Shown here in pieces: positions 43,596 through 55,866 of a DNA stretch of 64,000 nucleotides (position 1 is its first letter; every line of letters starts with the position of its first letter). A program made the translations under genes and the position numbers. Location: the NCBI GenBank assembly GCA_019009955.1, contig CM032232.1, positions 58,586,001 to 58,650,000 of the forward strand, written 5' to 3'. The notes below the pieces were generated by a model. The model made no database searches. It saw only the letters and a program-made list of their open reading frames with translations, and was not told the origin of the DNA. The stretch is from Riptortus pedestris (Eukaryota > Arthropoda > Insecta > Hemiptera > Alydidae).

Positions 43596-43789
43596 GATTA
43601 CCGGTGTATCTCATTTGGTAAATATAGAGCCGCGAGTTGGTTTCTCAACTGAGCAATAGGATTTTTTTCGTGACGAACTCATTAAAAAAAAGACTTTAGA
43701 CCCAACCTGGCTAGGAAAGGTTGGTAAACTGCAGATAACCCGTCCAGACTAGCCTTAGTAGCTCGAAGTGCACATTAATACATGATAAA
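43596..43789 (+). mobile_element. tRNA-derived SINE, second copy (diverged)
   Basis: Same family as 25397-25619, opposite orientation. The head (GTGTATCTCATTTGGTAAATATAGAGC) is a degenerate A-box region and GAGTTGGTTTCTCAAC the degenerate B-box region. The body aligns well: TTCGTGACGAACTCATTAAA, GACTTTAGACCCAACCTGGC, ATAACCCGTCCAGACTAGCC, TTAGTAGCTCGAAGTG, ending ATTAATACATGATAAA. No clear target duplication. Confidence 0.6.
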
Positions 43790-44547
43790 CAACGAGAAGT
43801 GATTGTGTCTTTAATTAAGTAAGACTTCAAGCCGTTTCATAATAACAACCTTGACAAACTAACAATGCCAAGTACCATTGACAAGTCAAGGAGTGGTCAG
43901 TTCAATGCCATGATAATATTATCATAGTATAAAGTGAAAAGTATTCATTGAGCACGAACTATAATGCAAATTTCATTGCAAAAGTGCGAATACAGGGGTC
44001 TTAAAAATGATCCCAATTTGGATTCAAAATTGTTGCTAAAAAAGGAATACAACCAATTTAATAGAATAGAAGTTTATAAATGATGTTGATTATCACAGGT
44101 TGGAATAATTATATATCGAATAAAAAATTAAAGTATGGAATAATTAGATCAGAAAAGAAACTACAATAACTGTTTCGCCATATAGACATTCTTCAAGGCC
44201 TAAAATACGAACAATACCTCAAAAATACAATAAGTCAGAAATAAAATAAAATATGTAATTGCCGTCATAAAAAAGTGGTTAAAATGAATTACTTGCAGCA
44301 AATTATGATAATGGAATATTCTGTACATGGCAGAGTTCATAATTTTTATTTGTGGAAACGTATGCCATTGATGTAAGTATTCAATTTTTTAGGCCTTTAA
44401 CAAGGTATTAAAAATACAGAAACATCGACAATCATGCAGTAGTATTTATTTTCCAACCTTTTTCATAGCAGAGATAACCATAAAAGTTTCAAATATCTTC
44501 ACAATATTTAAACTTAATACGCAATTGAAAATTCCCCCCACAAGTTT

Positions 44548-44990
44548 CGGGTACGCAGAACGCCAGAGTAATGTCAAGATCGTCATTTAAAGGAGCTTCT
44601 TTCGCTAGTAAGTCAGTAAATATGGTAACTCTAAAACTTCAGACAATCAGTCATATCATTTGACAGCAGCTGGTGTCCCAACGAAATAAAGGTGTCGTAT
44701 AGCTGAACTTTAAGCCAATCAGCAATAAAACTTCAGCTATATTTCACTACTTGTCTCAAGTGGATTGACCTCTGCTGAAGACTTTAGAATCTCCATCGTC
44801 GAACTTTGTTCATGGCTTTTCTCGAGAATCATTCTCGAAAGTAGTACTGCCAGATTAGCCCATTTATACACAGCACTCTCATTGACCATCACCAAAAGCT
44901 AAATTGGAAAGGCTTTGGAAACATCATATGCAATTTCATTTGACTTGATGATAAAACGTGTTCCGATTCCATTGACTCGGAGAAACCCTG
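44548..44990 (-). pseudogene. Probable LINE RNase H relic
   Basis: On the minus strand TDLLAKEAPLNDDLD (about 44570-44620) matches the ADxLAKEA motif of LINE RNase H. Upstream, in another frame, FVGTPAAVK (about 44650-44690) resembles the preceding FxWxPAHVGVKGN stretch, and further upstream DGDSKVFSRGQ recalls the SDSxS motif. Frame changes and stops separate them, so it is a dead relic. Similarity is weak and judged by eye. Confidence 0.3.
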
Positions 44991-45299
44991 AAACAGTTTT
45001 AGAAAACCAAATCTGATATTTTTGAACTAATACATAATTCCTGCATTTTCTGAATCGTTCAGTTTTCATTGTACGCCGACGATAGCGCTGAATGGTTTAA
45101 CATGACTATATATTCATGATAAGAATTATCAATAATTTACTTTCTTCAAGTCCGCCAACAAACAGACCTTAGGTGATAACGAAAATAACATCCTTTCAAC
45201 CTGTGAAGTATACATATATATTACTTATGTGATAGTGACCCGACAATAATTAACCGCTTATCAGTAAAAGGAAAACCGTAACGAATATATACATACATC

Positions 45300-45755
45300 T
45301 TATATACCAAATATTGTTTTCAAAGGACCTTTATATATGAGATACATGCAAACAGGTATTTCGATGGCGTCATCAATTAAGATATTACGGCTTTGACTAA
45401 ACTATTTGACTATTTTTATTTCATCTATTCCATATGCATTCAATACTAAAGATAATAATTGATGACTAGGGAATAGGAGGAATTCAAAAATTAGTATGTA
45501 TCCTATTGGAAAATGCAAGAAGCAATCTGGATAAACTATTGATGTTCAAAAATTCTCCTATACATTTTCACGAAACTCAAGTATTAACCGTTATTCGATC
45601 TTTCTTGTTTTCAACATTCAGTAAGCTTCCACGACTACTCGTCGAATTTTTACATAGAAATAGAGAATACGGGTATATGGAGAGATGGCATTACTAGCTT
45701 GTCATTTAAGCACTTGGGAAATATGCTTAGTTTACAAACTTCCTGCGTGCCAGAT
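45300..45755 (+). mobile_element. Family H, long-type 3' half
   Basis: Module landmarks (ATGAGATACATGCAAACAGG, GATGGCGTCATCAATTAAG, AACTCAAGTATTAACCG, ACGACTACTCGTC) lead to the diverged end CACTTGGGAAATATGCTTAGTTTAC...CCTGCGTGCCAGA. Confidence 0.55.
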
Positions 45756-45965
45756 TTTCTTTCCATATTCAACTGCTCTGAGATTTACCAGATCCCCCAT
45801 ACTTTATTCCACTTTTCTTTTAATTATCTCACAGCTATAATCTTTTTAATCATGTTATCCATCAAACATGGAGTATTAATTGAATTGTTTAAAATATGTT
45901 CTTAGAGTTAATAAAACCGAGCTCATTTCAAGCTATTGAAGCCACTCATCACTAAATATTTCATA

Positions 45966-46110
45966 GAGAATTTAGATAGATAGATAGATATTTTATTGGC
46001 TTATATTTACAATATGTTGCCAAGAGTCTGGCCAATTAGTGTTAGTATGGTTATTGATATATTATACTTCTTAAAGTATGTGTAAATAAAATAATAATAA
46101 TTCCTAGAAT
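45966..46110 (-). mobile_element. Possible non-LTR element 3' tail
   Basis: On the minus strand TATAAGCCAATAAAATATC is followed by tandem TATC units (45977-45992 in plus orientation: GATA). A polyadenylation-like AATAAA next to a short tandem-repeat tail is how many LINE 3' ends look. The body upstream has no recognised coding sequence. Confidence 0.35.
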
Positions 46111-47465
46111 TACAACTGAACACCATATACATTGGCACGTAATACAGTATTAATATTAATCTAAATGATTATAATACTGAATTCTGAATTTTAATAATTT
46201 AATGTAAATGTAGATTAATTCATTCTTTTTTAATGTCTAAATAAAGATCAGTTTTCTAACATATCAGATTAACATGACTATTATCTAAGATAAGTATAAC
46301 TCTTCTAATAATAAGTATAACTGCATATAATAAATAATGTGCCGATTATTATTGAATAAGCACCCCCGTAAAAAAATAATACAATTTTTTCTTCTATATA
46401 ACTATATAGAGAATTTAATGCACTGATAGTAAAATCTGTGGTGAAAGAATAATGAAATTATGTCATTTTTGTATCATTCCAGAACGTGAAATGATTATTC
46501 CTCATGTAAGGAATTTATTTTTAAACATAACTGAAATATTATTGAAGTTATGCAACAAATAAATAAATTACTTTAATGAACAAGACGACGAATAATTTAG
46601 TAATGAATTTGTAGTCACAATTCGAACCTCTGCCGCTGAGATAAAAATAAGTTGAAAAGAAACTCACAAAATATTGTCAAATGATGTTTAAATGAGGCAT
46701 TAAACCAAAATAAATGACATTTGAATGTTAAATTTTCAAAAACGAAATATGAGAAATTCTTTTTAGGTCTAGAGCAGCAATATAAATCTCTCGTATATTA
46801 TATAATAAGATATGATTTATGTAGCTCAAGTATTTCATAATTTAAAAAATGAGTTCGCATAACATGAATTCTAAAGTATTTTCATTAATATTTAAAGCGT
46901 CGTTGTGATATTCAAATATGAAAGGGGAATATTGTAATAAAGGAAAAATACAGAGGGAGAAAATAGACCGAGGGAGGAAAATTTATTTCCGGCTGAAAAA
47001 GTCAGATAGATGTTGGATTATGAATTGAGTCTTTATAAACTGGTGATAGACAAAGTTTGTGAAGAGGAGACAAATTTTTTATCATTGCTATTATAAATTA
47101 ATTCAGGTGGCATTATTTATTTGCAATAAAAATATATAGAGTTGCTAATGAAACAGTTCTAAAGAGAAAATAAATCTATTTTACCCTTGACAGGTTAGTT
47201 TGAATGGTTCGAACCTTTAATGTTCGTTATTTTTTTTTTGTTTTAATCGAGGCAGAAATTGGATGTTTAAAGGACTAGTGAATTCTCTTTTAGAGTATAA
47301 AACTGGGATTAAACAAAACTTTAGGAAATAAACGTTAAATCCCTGAAGATTAATAAGAGTCAGACCTCGTTCATACATAACTAACAACTTTAAAGTATTT
47401 TTAAACAAGCGTAACATATAAATGTAATCACAAAATGGACCATTAAATATGACTTTCACTATGTG
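46111..47465. other. AT-rich sequence, nothing recognised
   Basis: Very A/T-rich; no frame, repeat terminus or RNA supported. A minus-strand 98-codon frame (47217-47513) overlaps the next family H copy and has no support. Confidence 0.4.
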
Positions 47466-47933
47466 TAAGCATATTTCCTTTAATGAAAAAACACCTATTG
47501 AGGATGTACTCATGACGCGACTTTCGGAAAATCTCTTTGAATGCCCATCGATCCTATAGGAGACGACGAAAATGACGTCCGTTCAAAAATATATGTATAT
47601 TTGCCTGAACTCAATATTCGTTAACAGCTGAAATCGGAGAGAGAAGGGGGGGGGGAGGGGTTTAGACGGGAAGAAAAGCGAAAGTTCAAAATATCTCTAT
47701 TACAATGAGCCGGATTGAAAATATTTGATGTAACCAATCCCGTAGTAATTTAAGCTTCAGTATGTCCAACATTAACCGAGATTTTGCATTTGCATTTTTA
47801 AATTTCAAGCTTTTATTAAACCCCCACTTGTGCTCATTCACAAATAAAAATTACATGGTGAGATAAGATCAGTACTGTGTCACATCAGCTGATGGGAAAT
47901 CTGTATAGTATGCTCAGCCTCTGCCTAAGTTGT
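47466..47933 (+). mobile_element. Family H, near full-length, diverged
   Basis: Left end TAAGCATATTTCCTTTAATGAAAAAACACC, then TACTCATGACGCGACTTTC, GCCCATCGATCCTATAGGAG, a short TA stretch, a strong G run (47647-47662), GTCCAACATTAACCGAGA and a degraded hairpin end ATGGGAAATCTGTATAG...TCTGCC. Confidence 0.7.
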
Positions 47934-48110
47934 TTATTAAATAAAAGACTAATTACTCTTGGAGTCGAGAATAGAGAATAAAATATATGATGAGGTTACC
48001 ACATGAATTCCTTGCACTCCCACTTTTAAATAAATTAAAAGATGCAATTAATTTTCAAATGATTTCAAAGTAATATTGAATATCTCAGTTCCAATACATC
48101 GAATAAAAAA

Positions 48111-48131
48111 ATGCCATAGATTCTATGGCAT
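48111..48131. repeat. 21-nt perfect palindromic hairpin
   Basis: ATGCCATAGA-T-TCTATGGCAT, 10-bp arms with one central base. TTCTATGGCA recurs partly at 48153 (TTCTATGGCAG). Confidence 0.6.
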
Positions 48132-48183
48132 CGAAAAAATCGATGAAATATGTTCTATGGCAGAGAACATAATTCATTCAACA

Positions 48184-48297
48184 TGCCAAAATTGTAATTC
48201 AAAATTAACAGTAGAACATTTGTTAGTGTAATTCTATAAGGTCAGAAGAATGTATAATCTCAGACCTTCTCTAGACGAAATTAGAAAGAATTTTTGA
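48184..48297 (+). pseudogene. LINE ORF2 C-terminal relic with in-frame stop
   Basis: The frame reads CQNCNSKLTVEHLLV, a stop (TAA 48229), then FYKVRRMYNLRPSLDEI and a terminal TGA at 48295. This matches the 'CxxCxxxLTVEHxLxxCxxYxxxRxxYxLxxxLxEIL' segment after RNase H in I/Jockey-type LINE polyproteins; the stop occupies the position just before the expected 'EC'. It is inactive. Confidence 0.65.
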
Positions 48298-49358
48298 ACT
48301 GTCCAATACCAATTTAAGTTCAATATGACTGTAACTATTATTAATAAAAACTGTATTATCTGCTAATGACCCTCTGTGTAGAAGCAGAATAATATAAATA
48401 AATAAAAAATACTGGAACATAGAGAGGCGTATGCTGTTAACGCTGGAGTAGATAGTTATCCGCCTTTGCATATGAATATTGATATACGTAAAGGTCAAAG
48501 GGTGTTGGCAGTTGTCAAACATAACAATGGTTTACTCTCTATATATATGGCCTCATCGAAATATTGGTATACTTGAAATAGAATCCCTCAAACTGTTTGT
48601 AAACTTCCGACATAGAAACTGTGCTCAGTCACAAACAATGAATCTATTCATGTGACACATATCTAGAGAGACAAAATCCAAGTGACATATAACAAGAGAG
48701 ACAAGTACTCCGGCGAATATTGATTTGCACATTTTTACCGTATAAGACGTTTCACAAACAGTAGTTCACGATGAAATTACTCACGCCAATGTCATAGAAA
48801 CCGTGAATAAAATACATCGTTTTCATTAATATATTATGAACAGAACACGGAATTTCAGTATACTACCATATTGTCAAATTCTTATTATCGAATTATCCCG
48901 TAAGCGAAACTATATAGGTGGGGACTATTGATTTAGAAAACGTAAGATATTTACATCAGCACTTTCAAAGAGTATTGTCTCCATCTTCAGAGCTACTTGT
49001 ATGCACTGCTAATTTTCGACTTCTTCGACGCATTCAGAACAATCTCAATTCTAAGAAATCGCCTGAAGAAGATGGCTGGAGAACCATTGAAAATTAGCAG
49101 TAAAATGGCAGAAACCTGACAGCTAGAACAGAAAGTCGGGAAAAATTCAATTTATGACTCGTCCTGTGCGATGTGGACTAAAGAGAAAACAAAGAGATGA
49201 CGTGGTGAATAGCCAGTGAGGAAGAGGAATCAAAGTTCGTCATAGAGTTTGCAAGTTATGTGACAGACGTGGTTTTCCTTGTGCACTGAAGTTGTTCATG
49301 TCCAGCTGGGAGAGGACTAGACCACTAAGTTATCAGAGGAACAGCAGATATAATAAAA
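48298..49358. other. No supported gene; weak piggyBac-like stretch
   Basis: On the plus strand 49225-49320 reads HRVCKLCDRRGF then PCALKLFMSSW, which could be a collapsed remnant of the Cys-rich C-terminus of a piggyBac-type transposase (CxxC...PCFxLFH). It has one upstream in-frame stop and is too short to decide. Confidence 0.25.
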
Positions 49359-49715
49359 GTCCGTCACGCAGGAGCTGTGTAAAGTAAGGGGATAACCCAC
49401 GTGCTGCACACTACTGATCTCAACTCACAATTTATTCTCTATTACGAAATAAAAATCGGATGTGTAGAACTGGGGTTTACGTACGAATAAGTTGCTTAAT
49501 ATGTTATATAAAAAATGTATACAACAAGAATTTTAGAGCAACAATAGTTTAAAAAGATTTGTCTTATTATATTTTTCGATAAGAATCATAATAATGCAGG
49601 TATTTTGGCTTTTCAAATTACCCTCCATCTAAGCACTCTCTATTCTAAGTCAGATTACAGCCATAAACAAATATTATTTTCAGTTGTGAGTGGCATGCGT
49701 AAATTTTAAATACAG
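49359..49715 (-). mobile_element. Family H 3' half
   Basis: GTCCGTCACGCAGGAGCTGTGTAAAGTAAG, CCCACGTGCTGC and GGATGTGTAGAACTGGGGTTTAC lead into first-module landmarks and stop near CAGCCATAAACAAATATT. The palindrome half is missing. Confidence 0.65.
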
Positions 49716-50718
49716 TATACTTCCAAAAAAAATTTTAAATTAAAAACGTAACTTACATACTAACAATTGGAATAAAATTTGCTCAAATTCAATGAATACA
49801 TTTTATAAATGTATTTTGTAATAATATATAATAAATTAATTTTGGTAACAATCTAAATATATAACCAGCACTTTTAAGTTATTAACCCGCTTTATTATTA
49901 GTCTAAAAATAAGATTTATTAAAGGTTAAAAACCTTTATAAATGATAGGAAACATGTCTACACTTTAAAGAGACAATGTACCTGATGATAAATTATCATC
50001 GATATTAATACAAATATTACGTAGTTTTATTTAATAATTGAACATTTTTAATAGTGTTCATCTTGTGCATTTTCAGACATGAAGTTTCTTTAATTTATTT
50101 TTAAACAAAGAGTGTTTTTTAATATTCAATATTTTACATTTGGGCAGTACGTTAGAAGTACATTCATAATATCAGAATTGATAAACTTATTCTAGCAAAG
50201 TGAGAAAATTCAATGTATGTAGTTTGAATAGCACATACGCGAAGGAATACTATAAATCCTACGAAAACACTAAATTATTCCTAAAATGTTTGCTAACACT
50301 GTGTGCTATTGTAGCAAACTGACTCGCGGGGACAAAGCAAAGCTCTTGAAATGGAAAACAGTTTGCTTAATGAGTAGAAAGCAATTAACTGTTTTAAGGC
50401 GAAAACTGAATAGAGGTAGACACTATTCCTAGAAATACAGTAGACCAGAGTAGTTTGGAGCAAACCTGAAATTGCTGGCGCTTAATCTATTTCTCCAAAA
50501 GTAGGTTGAGAGTTCAATTGTTGTCAATGGCGATATATATTATTAATTAAATCTGAAAAACCAACATGATCCATATCTAATAGACTACTCGCTATAAAAC
50601 AATAACTTACAGACAGCAGAAGACGACATAACTTAGTCCTACCTTACAATCTGGACAAACTATTAAATGACAAAAGTGTCCACCTGGACGCATTTGTAGC
50701 ATATTTAAAAAAAAAATA
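49716..50718. other. No supported gene
   Basis: Very A/T-rich to about 50280, then mixed composition; no feature recognised. Confidence 0.4.
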
Positions 50719-51362
50719 TACGTCACGCATGGGTTGCGGAAACTAAGATTTCCCACTCGCTAGTCAACTCTGGTGATCTCATTTCACTATAAATGCTCAA
50801 TCTCGATATTTCCCCCCCGAGTCCCCCTACCACACCCATTTTGCCAGGTCTCATTTTAGATATAAATTAATATGATTTTTATTGATAAATGAAGCGGGTA
50901 AATACAGGGTATGATCTAGGACAAATAAATATTTTCGAGGTAAGTTTGTAAAATTATAATTTATGACGAAATCGCACTACGTATTTGCATGTATTGAAAG
51001 CAATATTGGTCTTTAACTTGATAAGGAATAGGGGGTTTACTGATGGCTGAAAACGAATAAATACAAATATCTTGGTCAATATCTAAAGTAAAGGAAAAAT
51101 ATATTAACCTTTATAAAAAATAATGCAAATGTACCAAAGAGATTGATTCTACACAATTTTTCGATCCGGCGAATAGTAACAGACATATTTTGAATTCTCC
51201 CATTAAATAACCACTCTCACTGGTTCGATTTCGCATATTAACGAACGCGATCTTTAGTTTTACATCAAACGATTAAATATAAAATTTGGTTAGGGTCAAA
51301 CAAAATTTTCAACGCCTAGTGTTAACTCGCACACCACACAAACACACATATATATATTTTAC

Positions 51363-51422
<60 letters not shown>

Positions 51423-52180
51423 TCGCGGGCCAGACAGATGTTGTCCTGCATGATATTTCAAGCGATTAGGATATTAAAGATAATAATATTATTTTTTAAA
51501 CAAAAACTACTTTTAATAACAGAAAAAAACATCTTTTGCTATGTCCACGTTTGCCTAAAAACAAATAGAAAATGAAATATCGCGATTTTTTTATTCAGGC
51601 CTCCCTATAACCCCCACTCCCGTTCGAAAATAAAAAAAAATAATATAGCTTATAATCATGGAAGAATTAATGCTAATCTACATGTAGAGTTTTGTTAAGT
51701 TCGGTTGAATCGTTAGTGCCCAATAAAATTTTGGCTCTACTTTAATTTTTTAGTGTACGTATATCTTGTTTATACTTTGTTAAACGACAAAAGTTACTCT
51801 AAATAACAAAATAAAAACCTTTTTTCCTGTGCATATCTGCCGAAAAACCAATAGGAAACGAAATATCGCCATTTTTAATTTTAGGTCTCCTTACAACCAC
51901 TACCCCTGCTCCATCTGCCGGGCTGATTTGTGAACGTAAACCATCCAGGGCGTCACCAAAACGCATACAAAAAAAATCGTTCAAATCGGTCCAGCCGTTT
52001 GGGACGAGTTCAGTGACATACACACGTGCAATAGAATTATATATATAAAGATATATTTATATTTGAACGGACATATTCTCTATTTTCGTCATATTCTTTG
52101 TCGGATGGATGGACATTTGAAATAGGTTTTCGAAAATCACGTCATGAGTACTAACTCAATCCTTTAGAGAAATCAGCTAA
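50719..52180 (-). mobile_element. Family H copy with Helitron-type insertion in its TA centre
   Basis: From TACGTCACGCATGGGTTGCGG to TTTAGAGAAATCAGCTAA. The track is normal down to GGTTAGGGTCAAACAAAA and the TA repeat (51369-51415), is broken by the element at 51420-52051, and resumes at ATATTTATATTTGAACGGACA (52054) with the GGATGGATGGACATTTG motif. Confidence 0.7.
51420..52051 (-). mobile_element. Helitron-type non-autonomous element
   Basis: On the minus strand it starts A|TCTTTATATATATAATTC (TC at 52051-52050), passes GTGTATGTCACTGAACTCG and CAAACGGCTGGACCGATTTGAACG, and contains AAATATCGC-type and TTTAGAGTAACTTTTGTC motifs shared with 60921-61593. The 3' tip is not a clean CTAG (it ends CCCGCGATATATG). 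Two diverged direct copies of one module lie inside (51525-51620 and 51815-51915, about 290 bp apart). Non-coding; the 74-codon minus frame inside it is a transposon artefact. Confidence 0.6.
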
Positions 52181-52567
52181 TTAGCTGTCTGGGTGCGACG
52201 TGATTGGGATCGTAGAGTATGGACTTGATGAGGAATACTCAATTATTGCACGTGGGACTGCAGCTGAATTGCATTCTGTAAATGTATTGGGCTGGTGACG
52301 AGATAGGGGTGCATAGGAAGTGCACAGCCTCCGCTACTACAGGCTCCATTATTCTATATAGCACGTTGGCAATCTAGTGAGGACGTTTAATACAACTGAT
52401 GGTTCAAGGGCATATGCGCCCAGCTTTTCGAAATAATTTCGTTATTTTATAAATGTGATTTACACATCTCGGCTCAGCGTGGACAGGGTGAAGCAGCTCT
52501 GCAGCATATGTGGGCAACCACCAGACATTTTGAAAAACCAAATTAAACAAATATTTTACGAGAGATA
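52181..52567. other. No supported gene
   Basis: Mixed-composition DNA between the family H copy and the hAT fragment; it may include eroded transposase sequence but no motif could be read. Confidence 0.35.
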
Positions 52568-52750
52568 TGTGCGTTTGGCAGTACTTATAAATATGAACAG
52601 TTCTTTTCAATAATGAAATTTAATAAATCAAAACATCGTACAAGGCTGAATGACGATAATTTGGAAAATTCTTTTGGACTTTGTATCAGTGGAATTAATC
52701 CAAACATCCATGGATTAGTTTCCAAAATTCAAGCTCAAGTTTCTCATTGA
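52568..52750 (+). pseudogene. hAT-family transposase C-terminal fragment
   Basis: Sixty uninterrupted codons to TGA 52748. FGSTYKYEQFFSIMKFNKSK and RTRLNDDNLENSFGL match the 'FGSTYxCEQxFSxMKxxKSKxRxxLTDxxLxxxLR' C-terminal dimerisation region of hAT transposases of the ZBED/GTF2I-repeat-like type. A stop lies in frame at 52544, and the BED finger, DDE residues and terminal inverted repeats are not seen, so this is a broken relic. The expected Cys after STYK is Tyr here. Confidence 0.7.
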
Positions 52751-53610
52751 TTTCGGTGTCGCAATTTAACATTCGTTGTTTGTAATAATTCCAAATTTTA
52801 CGATTTAATTATAATGTTGAACCTATTTCAAGCGGTGGAAGGAAGGAATTCACCACTAGTCGGAAGAATACTGAAAATTGTACTATTTTAAATTACTTAA
52901 AATAGTATGACAACCGGCAGTGAGGAGCGATCAGCGTATTGTCCTTTACGCCAAAAGTGCATCAACCAACGAAACGAATGAAACGAAGCCGATTTCAGGA
53001 AAGCAAAACATAATGCTCATATTAATAAAGATTACGGATTTTTTTTCTTGTTCAATATGAAGAACGCGGTAATAGCAACAAACAGAAGGAGCATGTAAGG
53101 TTTCATTGTTATAAACGTTTTCCGTCAGTTATTCTCATTTTTACTTCATTGTACGAATTTAAAAAAAAAAAAAAAGTTACTAGTTTTCAAATTTCAACGG
53201 AATAATCCGTTCCATTTTGACTAGTTTTTTACACTGCACCAAATGGCTGGTCTAAGCATATTGGGATTACATATGTGGGATTATAGTAACGTCTAGTTCC
53301 TGCACTTTTGTGGAATGTGAAGCCAAGGAAGGAGGCAGAAACTAAACTTGAATCAGATAATGCTTGTGGAGTTTACCAATATCTCGGTGTAAATCTGCCG
53401 ATGGTTGCTCTTCTTCCTGCTATTGTCTTTAGTATCGATCTGCAGATCACCAAGGAGATAAAGGATAACTCGGTTGGCAAACAATTTAATTCCTTTTCTC
53501 AATCTCTTTTTCCCTTCGTCCCCTTTTCTCCACCTCATTAGTTGCTCTGTGTTATTTTTCTTCTGGCTCTCTCTCATTTAGCAATATATTTTCTATGAAC
53601 ACCCCATCAC
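52751..53610. other. No supported gene
   Basis: TACTATTTTAA/TTAAAATAGTA (about 52880-52907) is an 11-bp inverted repeat with a 5-nt spacer. A plus-strand 77-codon frame (53308-53541) has reasonable composition but no recognised domain and loses it in a pyrimidine-rich tail. Confidence 0.35.
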
Positions 53611-53860
53611 TAGCAGATTTCTCTTAAGGCAGGTCATCTGTTCAGCTTATACACATGACGCCAATTTCAGTAATGTTCGCCAAATCCTTAATTATACATC
53701 GGATCGAAAATATGTGTAGAACAAATCTTATTTATTTATTTATTTTCCTTTAAATGATCATATACATCTAGAATATATATACGACATATTTGAATTTTTT
53801 TAGTTTTGAGCCTTCAGTAAAACTCCACTCCTACTCAGGTCATTTTAATAATATTATTTA
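53611..53860 (+). mobile_element. Family H 5' portion, rearranged
   Basis: TAGCAGATTTCTCTTAAGGC, CACATGACGCCAATTTC and ATACATCGGATCGAAAATATGTGTAGAAC, then a TTTATTTATTTATTT run and AAACTCCACTCCTACTCAGGTCAT. The TA centre is deleted and the hairpin end is absent. Confidence 0.5.
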
Positions 53861-54319
53861 TGTACGGACTAGAAATTCAGGGATTTTAAAGTTTTATACT
53901 CAATTGCGTTTTCCCCTTATTTATTGTAATTGTTATTTTTTGGTAGCACTGATGGTAGCAAATAAAATAGTAAATTGTCCCAAATCATGTCTTAGGAAAC
54001 AGTCTATGGGGCCAATGAAACATGAGGTGTAAAGTGAAGAGAGGGGGGGGGGGTGAATCATTTCCAAAAATAACACTAGTTATATAGTAAAAGGCTCATT
54101 TCCACATAATGACTTTGACGAGTGAGTTATTAATAACTCATTAGAATAACAATCCCCCATTATGAATATATATTGAGTTCCACTAACAAAGAACTAGTTA
54201 ACAACCGATATTCAATTTGCGTGTCCACAAATACTCATCTAATGAAAAATAATTTATTCTAAACAATTTCAGTCATAGGGAAATTCACAAATGGATTTAA
54301 AGTGTTTTTTTTTAATCAA
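53861..54319. other. No supported gene
   Basis: Contains a G run (54042-54052). Nothing else recognised. Confidence 0.35.
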
Positions 54320-54750
54320 GTTCTGCATAAAATAAGAAGATTCCCCATGTGCTGGACATGTTGATCTGATGCCAATCAATTCTCTATTTTTCTCGCTATA
54401 TCAATTTCATGTAAAATGGACAGGAAATTCACTCTGAAAAAGAGATTAGAGGTTGAGACGAAGACAACAAAATATAAATACCAGTTTGAGATAAACCGTA
54501 TACAATGACTGTAGAAAATTGAATTAGAAACATGATTGATAATGCAACAATATTCGGTCCGACTCAGAATAGTGGAAATATTTGGAATTTTCTCAGATTT
54601 CAAGCGATCGAAAATTCCGCTCCGATTTCAGCCGTCTTTAGTTTTGCATGACACGCTTACATATGGAATTTAAAAACGGTCAAAGAGAAGCGGTTGAGGC
54701 CACTAGAGCGGTACCCGGCAGCAGTCTGTGTATGTGTGATTATATATACA
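54320..54750 (-). mobile_element. Family H, diverged and truncated
   Basis: GTTCTGCATAAAATAAGAAGATTCCCCATGTGC is a degraded hairpin end. GGTCCGACTCAGAATAGTGG, CTCCGATTTCAGCCGTC, GCCACTAGAGCGGTACC and a short TATATA stretch follow. The palindrome end is missing. Confidence 0.55.
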
Positions 54751-55866
54751 TTAATATTTGGTCCCTGAAGCAAAATGGCTGCTCACCAAAAGGCAACAGA
54801 AGAATGGAAGGTAACATAAATAAGACACTGCCCAAATCATAATTCGTTTTTAAAATCTGAAACTAGATTTTTTTATGATCTATAAATTTAGCCGTGTGTA
54901 CAAAAGGGTAATTAAAAATACACAAAGCAGTTTAAAAAGTTTGATTCAATATTTTATCGTGTCTTCCGATGCATATTGATCTAAAATAAATTCAATATTA
55001 AACATCTCTTAAGAAATGCTTGAGTAAAGTAAAAGTTTTTTAGTAGAGCGGTCTTTTTGCTTTAGACACCAAATATTAATAGACATTAAATTAAATATGT
55101 ATTCGTTATTTATTTTACGTTTATTCTCTTTTTAGGTTGGATTTTTCTCAGAATTAATTATACAATGGAGGGATATTTTTGCTTGTGAAAGATTGTAAAT
55201 AAGGAAAGCTGGAACTGTGGAAAATATGTTCCAAGAAAAGCTGATATGAAAAATCAAGCAACTGAATTGTATCAATAGAGTGTTGATATCAATCTATTCA
55301 ATTTATAAATAAAACATTACTCAGGGAAACTATTAAATAATATATGAGTAATGTATGAATAAAAATAGTTAGAAGAAGCTAGAATTTCACAAATAATTCG
55401 TACAATAATATAATGATAACATATCTCATTTTAATAATAACGGGATCGTCTAGCAATAATTCAAAAATATTGAAAGAAATATTAGAAAGATATCAAAGGT
55501 TAGTAGGAAGTTTTAGAAGATACCGAACGCTATATTGTGTTAGTAAGAGCAAAACTATCCATATAAGACAATAGGCAAGACGAGCTATTCATAGATAATG
55601 AATTCATTTTTTAATTCAAAACAAACGTTTAAAAGATCAATTTTGGTTACGATCAGTAGCCTGTTACAATTATATAATTACCTAAATAAATAACTGTAGA
55701 ATTCAAATTCTACAACTGACTTCAGAATTGTACAAAGCAAAGCAGTCACCAAATCAGAACTATAATAAGCCAACAAAAATCATTAGTACAAATGTTTCTG
55801 TATCCTCAACCTATAATAAAGATGATGGAAATTTGATATCGAAAACCATTCTTAAACATTTTAAGG
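54751..55866. other. No supported gene
   Basis: Very A/T-rich, no recognised feature. Confidence 0.4.

Noticed and set aside
44805..44845. Heat-shock-element-like TTCTCGAGAATCATTCTCGAA
   Set aside because: Spacing between GAA/TTC blocks is not the regular 5-bp register and no promoter lies nearby.
49225..49320. piggyBac transposase Cys-rich tail
   Set aside because: Only CxxC and PCALKLF are present, with an upstream stop; too weak to call.
53308..53541. 77-codon frame with YQYLGVNL resembling a LINE RT 'YLGV' motif
   Set aside because: One short coincidental match; neighbouring RT motifs are absent.
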